From positions 806,001 through 870,000 of the forward strand of contig CAWJPD010000003.1 in NCBI GenBank assembly GCA_963844635.1: a stretch of 64,000 nt of DNA, written 5' to 3'. Shown one piece after another: positions 28,130 to 37,508 of this stretch. A program made the position numbers and the translations under genes. Each line of letters starts with the position of its first letter. Position 1 is the first letter of the stretch. This DNA comes from JAJPKK01 sp963844635. Lineage in GTDB: Bacteria; Pseudomonadota; Alphaproteobacteria; Rhizobiales; Xanthobacteraceae. The notes below the pieces were generated by a model. The model was not told where the DNA came from. It saw nothing but the letters and a program-made list of their open reading frames with translations, and did no database searches.

Positions 28130-28249
28130 GGCATCACCTCGCATGGCATCACCTCGCATGGCATCACCTCGCATGGCATCACCTCGCATGGCATCACCTC
28201 GCATGGCATCACCTCGCATGGCATCACCTCGCATGGCATCACCTCGCAT
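28128..28249 (-). repeat. Tandem array of eight SD-plus-ATG translation-start units (15 bp)
   Basis: On the minus strand the unit is GCGAGGTGATGCCAT, perfectly repeated eight times. Each unit contains GAGGTGA followed four bases later by ATG, a good Shine-Dalgarno spacing. ATGs fall at 28129, 28144, 28159, 28174, 28189, 28204, 28219, 28234 and 28249; all but the last have the unit's Shine-Dalgarno. Since 15 is a multiple of three, all are in frame with the DUF1236 gene. A second ATG in each unit (GTGATGCC) opens another frame that runs through the array and ends in a TGA overlapping the true start (ATGA). Confidence 0.95.
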
Positions 28250-28494
28250 GCGTGGCCGAGGGTCATTGATCCAATCAAACGCGCGGACCGTCTTGTCGGT
28301 TCCTGGACTTAGTCGTTGTCGTTCCAGCGGGCGCCAAGGCTTTTCCAAATGTGAAGTTTGTCACCCGGGCGCCAGAACAGAGGTGGAATCCGTGCGGTAT
28401 AAAAAGCAGGCGCAGAGCCTGTAAGGTTTGACAAAACTGTCACGACGCGGCGTGGCGCAATCTGATTGTCAGGGCATTCTCAGGAGCAGCTACA

Positions 28495-29508
28495 ATGTCT
28501 CGACGTTTCATCGGCCTGTGTGCGCTTCTACTCGCTGCGGCTTTGCCGAACGAGAGCGTCACCGCGCAATCATCTGCGCTGAAGCCACTCGGCATCGGCC
28601 TTGAAGGAATTGAATACCCGCATGCCGTCCAATTTCTCGACCTCACGGTAGAAAATCAGCTGCTGCGCATGGCTTATATGGATGTGGCGCCGAGCGGCAG
28701 GGCGAACGGGAAGACAGTGGTGCTCTTGCACGGCAAGAGCTTTTCCGGCGATTATTGGGGCCACGCCATCACGACACTTGCGGCCGATGGGTATCGCGTC
28801 GTCGTGCCCGACCAGATCGGGTTCGGCAAATCGGCAAAGCCGGATATCCGGTACAGCTTCGATCTTCTCGCTCGCAACACGAAGGCGCTGCTCGACAAGC
28901 TTGGCGTCCAGCGCGCCGCGATCGTCGGTCACTCGTTCGGCGGCATGCTCGCCGTTTATTTTGCCCGCGATTATCCGGAAACGACCGCGGTGCTGGCGTT
29001 GGAGAACCCGATCGGTCTCGAGGATTACCGCAGCGCGATCCCGCCCCAGCCGCTCGAGACTCTGGTCAGAACCGAAATGGCGCAGACACCGGCAAGCTTC
29101 CACAATTTCCTCACTGCGTTCTTCGTCGGCTGGCCCGACACCGCTCAACATTATCTCGATATTTTCTCACGGGTGCTGTTGAGCGCCGAGTATCCGCGCT
29201 GGGCCCGCGCGTCCGCGCTGACGTACGAGATGATCTATCAAGAACCGATCCGCCCCGAATACTCCTTGCTCAAGATGCCGACCTTATTGATCATCGGGCA
29301 GAGTGATCGCAGCGTGTTTTTCCGTCGTTACGCTTCGCCGGAGGTCGTCAAGCCGCTCGGCAATTGGCCGGTGCTGGGACGCGAGGCCATCAAGGACCTT
29401 GCCGACGGCAAGCTGGTCGAAATCGCCGGGGCGGGTCACGTCTCGCACGTCGAAAAGCCTGATGAATTCGAGGCGGCGCTGCGCGCGTTCCTGGTTGACC
29501 GGTTTTGA
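28495..29508 (+). CDS. Exported alpha/beta hydrolase
   Basis: 337 residues with a signal peptide (about 1-24, SVTAQ). Alpha/beta-hydrolase core: LLHGKSFSGDYW (oxyanion region), nucleophile elbow GHSFGGM (Ser near residue 145), acid in IIGQSDRSVF, and catalytic His in GAGHVSHVEKP. Closest in style to epoxide hydrolase/haloperoxidase-like esterases; the substrate is not evident. Divergent from the DUF1236 gene, with about 250 bp between the array and this start. Confidence 0.87.
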   Translation: MSRRFIGLCALLLAAALPNESVTAQSSALKPLGIGLEGIEYPHAVQFLDLTVENQLLRMAYMDVAPSGRANGKTVVLLHGKSFSGDYWGHAITTLAADGYRVVVPDQIGFGKSAKPDIRYSFDLLARNTKALLDKLGVQRAAIVGHSFGGMLAVYFARDYPETTAVLALENPIGLEDYRSAIPPQPLETLVRTEMAQTPASFHNFLTAFFVGWPDTAQHYLDIFSRVLLSAEYPRWARASALTYEMIYQEPIRPEYSLLKMPTLLIIGQSDRSVFFRRYASPEVVKPLGNWPVLGREAIKDLADGKLVEIAGAGHVSHVEKPDEFEAALRAFLVDRF

Positions 29509-29864
29509 TGACTGCGTTCGCTCCCGGTCGTCTGCCTGAATAGTCGCGGAGTTTCGTAGGGTGGTTTGTGGTGCTTCACGGCCTAACCGTCAACCATGCC
29601 ATAGCGCGAGCGGCGTAACCCACCATTCCCAAATCAAGCCAGAGCAAGACGGTGGGTCACGCGCCGGCCAAGCAGTTGTCATTCGACATGGCGTGAACGG
29701 GCGCCAACCCGCCCTCCGCGTTTCACTGGAGAGGCTGGCGTCGCGATATCGGCCGGAGTATTATGAATGTGAAACGCGGCTGACCAGCCATGAATCCAGC
29801 CCGACCAAAAAGCTGCCGGTCTGGAACGCGGTTCAACACGCCATCGCTATCCAAGGGAGAAGCC
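29509..29864. other. Intergenic stretch without recognised gene
   Basis: About 356 bp between two exported-protein genes on the plus strand. It includes a short palindrome-like GCGTAACCCACC/GGTGGGTCACGC pair near 29612-29662, but no gene, RNA or clear promoter was recognised. Confidence 0.4.
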
Positions 29865-30524
29865 ATGACCTCCACCCTGCGTTTGTCCATTCTTGCCTCG
29901 GCGACGCTAATGTCGCTCGGACTTGCCGGCGCGTCCCAGGCACAGCAGAACAACATGAGCTTTTTCGTAACCAGTGTTGGCTCCGGCAAGGGCGGCGATC
30001 TTGGCGGTCTTGACGGTGCGGACGCACACTGCCAGCAGCTTGCGACCGCGGCAGGTGCCGGCAACAAGAGCTGGCACGCTTATCTGACCTCGTCGATGCA
30101 AGCCAATGGCCAGGCCACCAATGCACGTGACCGCATCGGCAACGGTCCGTGGCAAAATGCCAAGGGCGTCGTCATCGCCAGGGACGTGAACGAACTGCAC
30201 GCCAACCCCAATATCAACAAGACGACGGCGGTCGATGAGCACGGCAACCCGGTCAAGATGCGAGGCGACAACCCGAACATGCACGACATGCTGACCGGTT
30301 CGACCATGGACGGAAAAGCATTCCCGCCGAACATGAACCTGACCTGCGGCAATTGGACGAGCGGCAATTTCGGCAGTGCCATGCTGGGTCATGCCGACCG
30401 CGAAGGCCTTGCCGACACGGTCTATCAACACTCCTGGAATTCCGCGCATATGTCGCGCGATTGCACGCAGCCGGGCCTCGTTGCGACCGGCGGCAACGGG
30501 CTGTTCTATTGTTTCGCTCAGTAA
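29865..30524 (+). CDS. Exported lectin-like/collagen-endostatin-fold protein
   Basis: 219 residues from the ATG at 29865 (AGGGAGAAGCC upstream) with a signal peptide (1-25, ASQAQ). The mature part opens MSFFVTSVGSGKGGDLGGL and continues ADAHCQQLA, NARDRIGNGPWQNAKG, MDGKAFPPNMNLTCGNW, ending FYCFAQ. This is the pattern of a widespread bacterial exported family with a C-type-lectin-like fold. Four cysteines probably pair. Function unknown; possibly surface binding. Confidence 0.72.
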   Translation: MTSTLRLSILASATLMSLGLAGASQAQQNNMSFFVTSVGSGKGGDLGGLDGADAHCQQLATAAGAGNKSWHAYLTSSMQANGQATNARDRIGNGPWQNAKGVVIARDVNELHANPNINKTTAVDEHGNPVKMRGDNPNMHDMLTGSTMDGKAFPPNMNLTCGNWTSGNFGSAMLGHADREGLADTVYQHSWNSAHMSRDCTQPGLVATGGNGLFYCFAQ

Positions 30525-30827
30525 CAGCTGCCCGGTCCGGTTTGCGACGCTCTATGGCGGGCGACTGCTCTCAAAGGCTCTGTGCGAGCGATTGCGTGAG
30601 GCCAACCCTTAGTTAAGTGGGCACGGCGGCCGAGACACCGGACGGTTTGCACGGCGCGGGAGTCGCGGTGCCTACGAATTTAGTGGGCGGAACGCATGCG
30701 GGGGAACGCATGTGGGGCATCGACCCATTCTGATGGGCCGTCGCACCCACCCGCTACGAGACCGTTCTACGTAATAGGAGTTTCCCGAGCGATGCGCATT
30801 TCCGAAACGCTCAATTAGGCAAGCGCG
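30525..30827. other. Intergenic stretch without recognised gene
   Basis: About 303 bp. It has a short direct repeat around GGAACGCATG (near 30688 and 30703). No gene or regulatory site was recognised. Confidence 0.4.
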
Positions 30828-33130
30828 ATGTCAGAGCGTCTCGTCCCGCACCATTCCCATTGGGGTGCTTTTTACGCGGTGGTTGAAGATGGACGCGTGG
30901 TCGGTGTCCGTCCGTTCCGGCACGATCCCGATCCCTCGCCGCTGATCGAAGCAATTCCCGCGGCCGTTCATTCCCCAAGCCGTATTTCACAACCGATGGT
31001 GCGCCAAGGCTGGCGGCCGGATGGCGCCGCAACCGAACGCGACCAGCGAGGCCACGACCCGTTCGTGCCGGTGTCATGGGATCGCGCGCTCGACCTTGCG
31101 GCCGGCGAGATCCGGCGGGTGAGGGCGGGGTACGGCGGCGCCGGGATTATGGGCGGCTCGCAGGGCTGGGGATCGGCCGGTGTGTTTCACCAGGCCCGCA
31201 GCCAATTGCACCGATTTCTCGGCGCCTCCGGAGGCTTCGTCGACCAGGTCACCAACTACAGTTTCGGCACGGCGCTCGCCTTTCTTCCACATGTGTTGGG
31301 TAGCGCGCAGGCCGTCACCGGTCCACTCACCTCCTGGTCTTCGATCGCGCAGCATTGTCGATTGATGGTGATGTTTGGAGGGGCGAACCCCAAGAACACG
31401 CAGGTGGCGAAGGGCGGCTGCGCATCCCATTCCACCGCCGGGTCGATGCGCGCGCTGGCCCAAGCCGGCGTCGAAGCTGTGAATATCAGCCCGATTCGCG
31501 ATGACGGGCCGCAGGTCGTTCGTCCCGAATGGGTCGCGATCCGGCCCAATACCGATGTCGCGATGATGCTGGCGCTGGTCCATACGCTGATCGGCGAAAA
31601 CCTCCACGATCAGGGATTTCTGAGTAAGTATTGCTGCGGTTTCGAACGCGTTCTGCCCTATCTTACCGGGGCAGGCGACGGTCAACCCAAGGATGCCGAT
31701 TGGGCCGCCGCCATCACCGCGGTGCCGGCCGAGACCATCCGATCATTAGCGCGCCGCATGGCAACCAGGCGCACCATGCTGACGGCCACCTGGTCGCTCC
31801 AGCGCGGCGACCATGGCGAACAGCCCTATTGGGCCCTCATCCTGTTGGCCGCAGCGCTCGGGCAGATCGGGCTTCCGGGTGGCGGCTTCGGTTTTGGCTA
31901 CGGCTCGGCGGCCGGGATCGCCGATCCGCCGCTGCTGTTTCGCGAGCCGACACTCGAACTCCTGCCGAACCCGGCGAAACTCGCGATTTCCAGCGGCGCG
32001 CATTGCCGATTGTCTCCTCCATCCCGGCGAGGCCTATGATTTCAACGGTACGCGAAGCAACTATCCGGACATTCGCCTTGTCTATTGGGCGGGCGGCAAT
32101 CCATTTCATCATCACCAGGACATCAATCGGCTGCGGCGCGCCTGGCGCAAGCCGGAAACCATCATCGTGCAGGAGCCGTGGTGGACGGCCACGGCGCGCC
32201 ACGCCGACATTGTGCTGCCGGCGACCACGACCCTGGAACGCAATGACATCGGCTGCGCCGGGCGAGACCCGTTCGTGATCGCGATGCATCAGGCGATTTC
32301 GCCGGTCGCGGGCGCCCGCAATGATTTCGAGATTTTTCGCGACCTGGCTGGACGACTGGGCTGCGAGGAGAGTTTCGCGCAGGATCGCGATGAGAGTGTG
32401 TGGCTGCGCCACATTTTCGAGAAATGGAGGGAGGGCGCGCGAACGAACCGCGCGGGCTCCGGAGTTTACCCAGTTTTGGGCCGATGGCTATTTTGAGATA
32501 CCACGACGCTCCGACGACTACGTGATGTTCGACGGGTTTCGCGGCGATCCCGATGCCAACAAGCTGCGCACGCCTTCAGGCCGCATCGAACTCTATTCGG
32601 AACGCATCGCCGGCTTTGGGTATGACGATTCTCCGCCGCATCCAACCTGGATCGCGCCTGCGGAATGGCTGGGAGCGCCGGGCGCGTCCACCCTGCATCT
32701 CGTTTCCAATCAACCGCGACTGCGGCTGCACAGCCAAATGGATGTCGGCCCGGTCAGCGCGAGCGGCAAGGTTGCGGGGCGCGAAGCGATCCTGATCAAT
32801 CCTGTGGATGCGGCAATGCGCGGCATCGATGAAGGTGACGTGGTGCGCGTCTATAACCATCGGGGCGCCTGCCTCGCCGGCGCAGTCATTTCCGATGCGG
32901 TGTGCTCCGGCGTCGTGCAACTCGCCTGCGGCGCCTGGTATGACCCGGCAGACGGCTCTGACCACGCACTGTGCCGGCACGGCAATGCCAACGTCCTCAC
33001 GCGCGATCATGGTACCTCGAAGCTTGCCCAGGGGCCGAGTTCGGCGACGACGACGGTCGAGGTTGAACGATATGCCGCGGCACCGCCGGTGGCGGCGTTC
33101 GTGCCCCCAACCTTTGCGGGACTGTTGTAG
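30828..33130 (+). CDS. BisC/TorA-type molybdopterin oxidoreductase (two frameshifts)
   Basis: Reads through three frames with breaks near 31985 and 32445; together about 765 residues. N-part: HHSHWGAFYAVVEDGRVVG, GHDPFVPVSWDRALDLAA, GGSQGWGSAGVFHQARSQL and NYSFGTA. Middle: RIADCLLHPGEAYDFNG and VYWAGGNPFHHHQDINRLR. C-part: TPSGRIELYSERIAGFGYDD, LVSNQPRLRLHSQMD, then a molybdopterin-binding tail. These blocks match biotin sulfoxide/TMAO/DMSO reductases of the BisC group. No TAT leader is apparent, consistent with a cytoplasmic BisC-like enzyme repairing sulfoxides. No redox partner gene is adjacent. The frameshifts may be sequence errors. Confidence 0.82.
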
Positions 33131-33596
33131 GCACCGTTCTGCTGCGTGCTAACCGCCGTGCTCGTTATCCCCTCGGCCAGCTTTCCCGATTTCCCCGGGT
33201 TTCGTGTCAAATTTTACCGAAAACTTCGGCAGTCTGCCGCGAGGACGCGGACGATCGATTTCTCCATCTCTTTGCGCGGGCTGCTTGCCCAATAGACACC
33301 GACCTATTCATGAGTTCGATCGGGCCCGCTCCGGCGGCAAGCAAAGCTTTGCGCTGCGTCGTCGCCGGGCGTTGCAACATTCCGCTCCGTTTACCCCGAA
33401 GAAACCAACAGACGAACTGTCCCTGTCAAATGGTTTAGAAAACTCGGCGTTTTCCTGTCCGGAGTGAAATACTATGCGGATCCATCATGATGCTAAGCGA
33501 TACGTTCATGGCATAATCGTCTGATTTTGCGTGTAACGACTTGCATTCGTTTTCCATTCGATATAATCGAACAATGATTTAGCTGGAGCGGTTCGA
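33131..33596. other. Intergenic stretch upstream of the H-NS gene
   Basis: About 466 bp, becoming AT-richer from about 33480 to the H-NS start. This is consistent with a promoter and possible H-NS autoregulation, but no clear -35/-10 pair or ORF was recognised. Confidence 0.4.
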
Positions 33597-33965
33597 ATGA
33601 ATTTGAAATCAATGAGCATTGACGACCTCATCGGCCTTAGAAGCAAGGTCGACGCGGCTTTGGGAACGAAAGTCGCCGACGAACGCCGCACGCTCGAGTT
33701 CGAGCTCGCCCGATTGGCTCGTTATCAGCCTGGTGGCATGCATTCCCGGTCACCGTCCAAATTTGGTGCAAGGGGAAAGGTCGCGCCGAAGTATCGTAAT
33801 CCCGCGGATCCTAGCGAAACATGGGCCGGACGTGGACTGAGACCTCGCTGGCTTGCGGCCGCCATCAAGTCAGGGAAGAAAATCGAAGATTTTCTTATCG
33901 CGGCCACAGGGAAGGTGACGGGAACGAGAGTAGGGCGACCGAAAGGGCGAGCCAAGCGTAAATGA
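33597..33965 (+). CDS. hns: H-NS-family nucleoid-associated protein
   Basis: 122 residues. The N-terminal oligomerisation helix region (MNLKSMSIDDLIGLRSKVDA) is followed by a basic linker and the H-NS DNA-binding core KYRNPADPSETWAGRGLRPRWL (split here as KYRNPADPSE and TWAGRGLRPRWL), then LKSG-like AIKSGKKIEDF and an AT-hook-like tail GRPKGRAKRK. It acts as a xenogeneic silencer of AT-rich DNA. It stands at the edge of the glycosyltransferase cluster; the symbol denotes family membership. Confidence 0.88.
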   Translation: MNLKSMSIDDLIGLRSKVDAALGTKVADERRTLEFELARLARYQPGGMHSRSPSKFGARGKVAPKYRNPADPSETWAGRGLRPRWLAAAIKSGKKIEDFLIAATGKVTGTRVGRPKGRAKRK

Positions 33966-34043
33966 GCTCCAGAGTCCGGCTTATATCTGGACTACTGGGT
34001 ATTTGGGTTCGTGCTCTATTCATTTTCGCTGATCCCCCTCAAT

Positions 34044-34236
34044 TGTCATCGCCCGGCGGACGGGGTTCTCATCGTTTGGCCGCTTGACGGTGCGGTATCA
34101 AAATTGGCCTGCCGAGATGACCAAATCTGGGGTGCCTCTCACCGGGCGATCCAATAACCGCCACGGCATCGAGTGAAAGTATCATTTTCAAATGCCACTC
34201 AAGGGGTTACTGGACGCTCCGCTTAAGGCGGTGCCT
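34044..34236. repeat. Interspersed repeat family B, copy 3 (inverted, with nested insert)
   Basis: Reverse orientation to copies 1 and 2. It begins GTCATCGCCCGG and includes CACCGGGCGATCCAATAACC. A diverged insert related to that in copy 1 (CATCGTTTGGCCGC) interrupts the same palindrome. The rest of the 33966-34353 gap holds no gene. Confidence 0.65.
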
Positions 34237-34353
34237 GACGACAAAAGGGACAAAGCGTCAGAGTCTATTAGAATTAACTAAGCCAGCTTACGCGGCTGCT
34301 TCGGACGGTAGACGTTTGTTCGTGCGACCGCAGCGCGATCCAGGGCACACCCG

Positions 34354-34453
34354 TTAGCATGTTCCCGAAAAGTTGCAGCCTTTTCGGCGAAGATCGTGCG
34401 CAAAATCAAAGGGAACCGAGCGGGAGGCGGTTCAAGCTGAACACATCCCGCTC
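34354..34453. repeat. Interspersed palindromic repeat family A, copy 4
   Basis: Begins TTAGCATGTTCCCGAAAAG and ends ACATCCCGCTCT. It lies downstream of the minus-strand glycosyltransferase gene. Confidence 0.85.
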
Positions 34454-34526
34454 TCGCTGTTGGATGGAAGCATCCTCCATATCCGCTTGCTGGGCGCCTT
34501 CGGCTCGTAGCGTCTCATTTTAGGCA

Positions 34527-36185
34527 TCATGCGGGCGGACGCTGCAGCAAGACCAAACGCGCGTTGCTCGTCCTGCGGCAGCTAGGCCTAGGTCCCGATA
34601 CGATCCACCAGCGCAAAAAAGGCGGCCGCAGCGTTATTCCAGCTGGGGTCCCGGAAGCGCGTGCGGATTTTTCTTCATAAATGAAACGGGAAACCGGACG
34701 CTCTATCCACGTTTGCAGCATTGTGGTCCAGGCCTCGATATCGTTCGGATCGAGGCACGGCGACAACTCGCCGACCGCGTCCGGCGCGGCGCCGCCGGTC
34801 GAGGCCAAAATCGCCTTGCCATGATGGAAGGCCTCGATGATGGGCAGCCCATATCCCTCGTAGCGTGAGGGATGGAGACAGAAAGCCGCGTCACGATAGA
34901 GAGCCGCGAGATCGGCATCGTTCGCGTGGGTGAAGAGGACCAGCGAGTTGGCAAGCCGCCGATCGTTGCGCAGTTCGTGCAACAGGTCTCCTACCATCCA
35001 TCCCTCACGGCCGGCAAACACGAGCTTGAACCGGTGTCGTTGCGGGACACCTGCCTCCAGCAGCTTCAGCCAAGCGCGATAAATCATTCGATGTCCCTTG
35101 CGCGGCTCGATCGTGCCCACCAGCAGCGCGTAGCGTTCTGCCTCGAGCGGGCGGGCGCCATGATTTTGGTCATTGACCATGGGGACCTTGCCAACCCTGC
35201 TTGAACGATCGCCGGCCAAAATCATGGGGTGCCCGGGTGTCGGCACGCTCTTCGAGACCAGCATCCCATGGCCGAGCGGGAAATCGCCGCCCATCGGGCA
35301 CAGGTCGATGCGGTGCAACGCAAGTGCGTGTGCCGCGCAATAGGCGCGCACGTCCGCTTCGATCACCGGAGAGGAAACGATGACGAGATCGGCGGCGGGA
35401 AATGCCAGCCGAAAATAGTCCCGATGGGCGGCAGTATCGGCTTGCAAAAAGAAATGGGGAAACATCAGCGGGATGATGTCGTAACAAAATGTCACAAGGC
35501 GAAAGTCCAGCTTTTGCTTCGCCGCCACAATCGCCGCGATGTCGTTGTGGACCCAGCCGGCCCCCGCGCACACGACGGTATCGCGAGATGAGAGTGCGAC
35601 TGGCCGCCCGAGCACCACGTCGAGTGGAAGGCACGCTCGCCGCGACCCATCGTCCTTGACCATGAGAGCGCGATGTTTCGCGCTCATGAAAGCGCGCTGG
35701 AGGCGATCGGCGAATACCGCAGTTTGATGCCGCTTGGTCGCGAGCCTGGTCCGCTCCAGCGCCTGGAGGGCCATGCGGCGCGACTGCAAGGCCCACATTG
35801 CAAGCGGGCGAAGGGATTTTGGAATGCGGTCGGTCTTCCGCCTGCCGTGGCGACCCGGCCTGACCGTCGAGAAGGGGTCGATCGCAGCATCGCGCAATAT
35901 CAGGCGATGGGCCAAGGTGCGATCGATCTCATGAAACGCGCGGCTTCGCGGGTCGAAGAATGCAGGCACCACGTCGTCCCGCTGCGCCAGCGCCCAGCTC
36001 GCAAGTGCGTGCTCCACCCGCACGATCCCGGCCGGCGGACCCGACCACAAGGCGCTCGTGGTGATGTCGAAAATGACGCGAGCGGGTGCGCAGGCGCGAG
36101 GGGCCGCGACGACGGGCGCAGCGTCGCCGGGACTTACACCGGGCGCGTCCAACGGAGAACGTGGAGGTGGCGCTATGGCGGTCAT
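34527..36185 (-). CDS. Glycosyltransferase family 4-type (GT-B), probable C-terminal frameshift
   Basis: About 530-552 residues. The central region VVCAGAGWVHNDIAAI, LVTFCYDIIPLMFPHFF and the GT-B C-domain ALLVGTIEPRKGH, LVFAGREGW, FCLHPSRYEGYGLPIIEAF (nucleotide-sugar binding E-x7-E type) are clear. The start at 36185 overlaps the upstream gene's stop (ATGA). In an A-run near 34668-34672 a one-base change would switch to a better ending, FRDPSWNNAAAAFFALV, stopping at 34588; as read it ends at 34527 with an unrelated basic tail. Probably adds a sugar to LPS or exopolysaccharide. Confidence 0.82.
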   Translation of the reverse strand: MTAIAPPPRSPLDAPGVSPGDAAPVVAAPRACAPARVIFDITTSALWSGPPAGIVRVEHALASWALAQRDDVVPAFFDPRSRAFHEIDRTLAHRLILRDAAIDPFSTVRPGRHGRRKTDRIPKSLRPLAMWALQSRRMALQALERTRLATKRHQTAVFADRLQRAFMSAKHRALMVKDDGSRRACLPLDVVLGRPVALSSRDTVVCAGAGWVHNDIAAIVAAKQKLDFRLVTFCYDIIPLMFPHFFLQADTAAHRDYFRLAFPAADLVIVSSPVIEADVRAYCAAHALALHRIDLCPMGGDFPLGHGMLVSKSVPTPGHPMILAGDRSSRVGKVPMVNDQNHGARPLEAERYALLVGTIEPRKGHRMIYRAWLKLLEAGVPQRHRFKLVFAGREGWMVGDLLHELRNDRRLANSLVLFTHANDADLAALYRDAAFCLHPSRYEGYGLPIIEAFHHGKAILASTGGAAPDAVGELSPCLDPNDIEAWTTMLQTWIERPVSRFIYEEKSARASGTPAGITLRPPFLRWWIVSGPRPSCRRTSNARLVLLQRPPA

Positions 36186-37296
36186 TTCACTGATGCAGAA
36201 CTTGCGGGCGCCGTGCGGGACGGTGCGCCGAGTGTCGTCTCGACGACGTATCGCGCGATGGCTGTCGGCGTATGAAATGCAATTGCGTGTTCGCGGGCGG
36301 CAGCGCCGATCCTGCGCAGCCGCTCCCGGTCGCCAAGCGCCGCCTTCACGGTACGAGCGAGCTCGCCGGGTTCTACATTGTAATAGATGGCGTGAACGCC
36401 ATCGGCCAAGGGACGGTGCAATTCGATCCCTGCGCGGTTGCACAGCGGAGCCGTGCCGCATAGCGCCGCTTCATAGGTTCGGAAACACTGCCAGCCATAC
36501 CCCTGAGGCGACCAGGCGAGGTAGGCACGCGCGCACCGCGACAGATATTCGTCGGGCGACAGAACTCGTTCGGCCACATCGATCGCAAAGGCTTCCCGCT
36601 GCAATTGCCTGAGCTTTCGAAACCCCTCTCGCGGACCGTCGCTGCGGCGCCGAGACGGCCGGCAAAAAAAACATCGATTGTTTTCTCGCAAGGCATTGGC
36701 AAAGGTTCCATCCGCATCACGGCCGCCGGCGACGCGCCAAGCGAGATTGGCCTCAATTTGGCAATACGGGTGCGGTTCTGCTTGAGCGCGCGAAAACGGG
36801 GCGTGGGCACGCGCCAGTGCAGCGTTCCGGCGAAAACCAGCCAGTGGTCGGCAGGCAGTTCACGCTTGAAATACAGCGTTGCGCGATCGAGCAGGAACAG
36901 ATTGCAACGCGCGACCGTATTCGCGTCATCGAAATCGAGAATGGCGACGGGCGCCGCAGGAGGGCGCCGCAGCAACTCGGTCGCAAAACCGCGAAACAAC
37001 GCGATGTTTCCGGTGAGGATGCTGCGCCGAAACAGCGAGCGTACCAACGCGCGTCCGCTCCATGGGCTGAAAGCCGGCGCGTGAACAACAATGAGATCAA
37101 GGGCGGGATCTGCAAGCCTGCCGGCAAGCTGCGGAAGAATGGCAAGGGAAACGAGATGACAGCCCCGTTCGCCGCGGACTGCGAGTGCATCAGGCCAGGT
37201 GGAATAGAATTCCGTTGTTTCGGGAAAAGCCTGCCGGATGAACGGCACATGACCGATTTCAACGATCCTCGGTGGGCGCCCGGCATCGAGCAACAT
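36182..37296 (-). CDS. Glycosyltransferase-like protein (one frameshift)
   Basis: The N-part (37296 down to about 36625: RIVEIGHVPFIRQAFPETTEFY, AILDFDDANTVARCNLFLLD, KTIDVFFAGRLG) and the C-part (GFRKLRQLQREAFAIDVAER, RAYLAWSPQGYGWQCFRTYE, GGTAPL-like CGTAPLCNRAG) are in different frames. One missing G in the GGGG run near 36622 joins them (about 371 residues). The C-part resembles glycosyl transferases of the CgeB/GT1-like type, with a conserved Glu-rich end of the nucleotide-binding domain. It overlaps the next gene by 4 bp, so the two are translationally coupled. Confidence 0.68.
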
Positions 37297-37343
37297 TAGG
37301 GTTCCCGCGAAAATAACCGTATCGTTCGATGGCAGTTAGCCCA

Positions 37344-37443
37344 AGAGCGGATGCGTTGCGTTTGAGCCGCCTCCCGCTCGATCATCATTGATTTTGCGCA
37401 TGATCCTGTCCGAAAAGCCTGCAACTTTACGGGATCATGCGCT
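37344..37443. repeat. Interspersed palindromic repeat family A, copy 5
   Basis: Begins AGAGCGGATGCGTTGCG and ends GGATCATGCGC. It is flanked by a small inverted pair, TTCCCGCGAAAATAACC (about 37304) and its near-complement GTTATTTTCGCGGG (about 37484). Confidence 0.85.
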
Positions 37444-37508
37444 GGCACGCACCCCGAAGCCGATTCCCGCCAGGTACCGGAGCAGTTATTTTCGCGGGTG
37501 CCCTTCCC

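Noticed and set aside
28128..28249. CRISPR-like array
   Set aside because: The 15-bp units are directly contiguous with no spacers, and each carries a ribosome-binding site and ATG.
28083..28424. Plus-strand protein of repeated MASPR units
   Set aside because: No ribosome-binding site precedes it and the flanking sequence is not protein-like. The minus strand leads into a signal-peptide protein.
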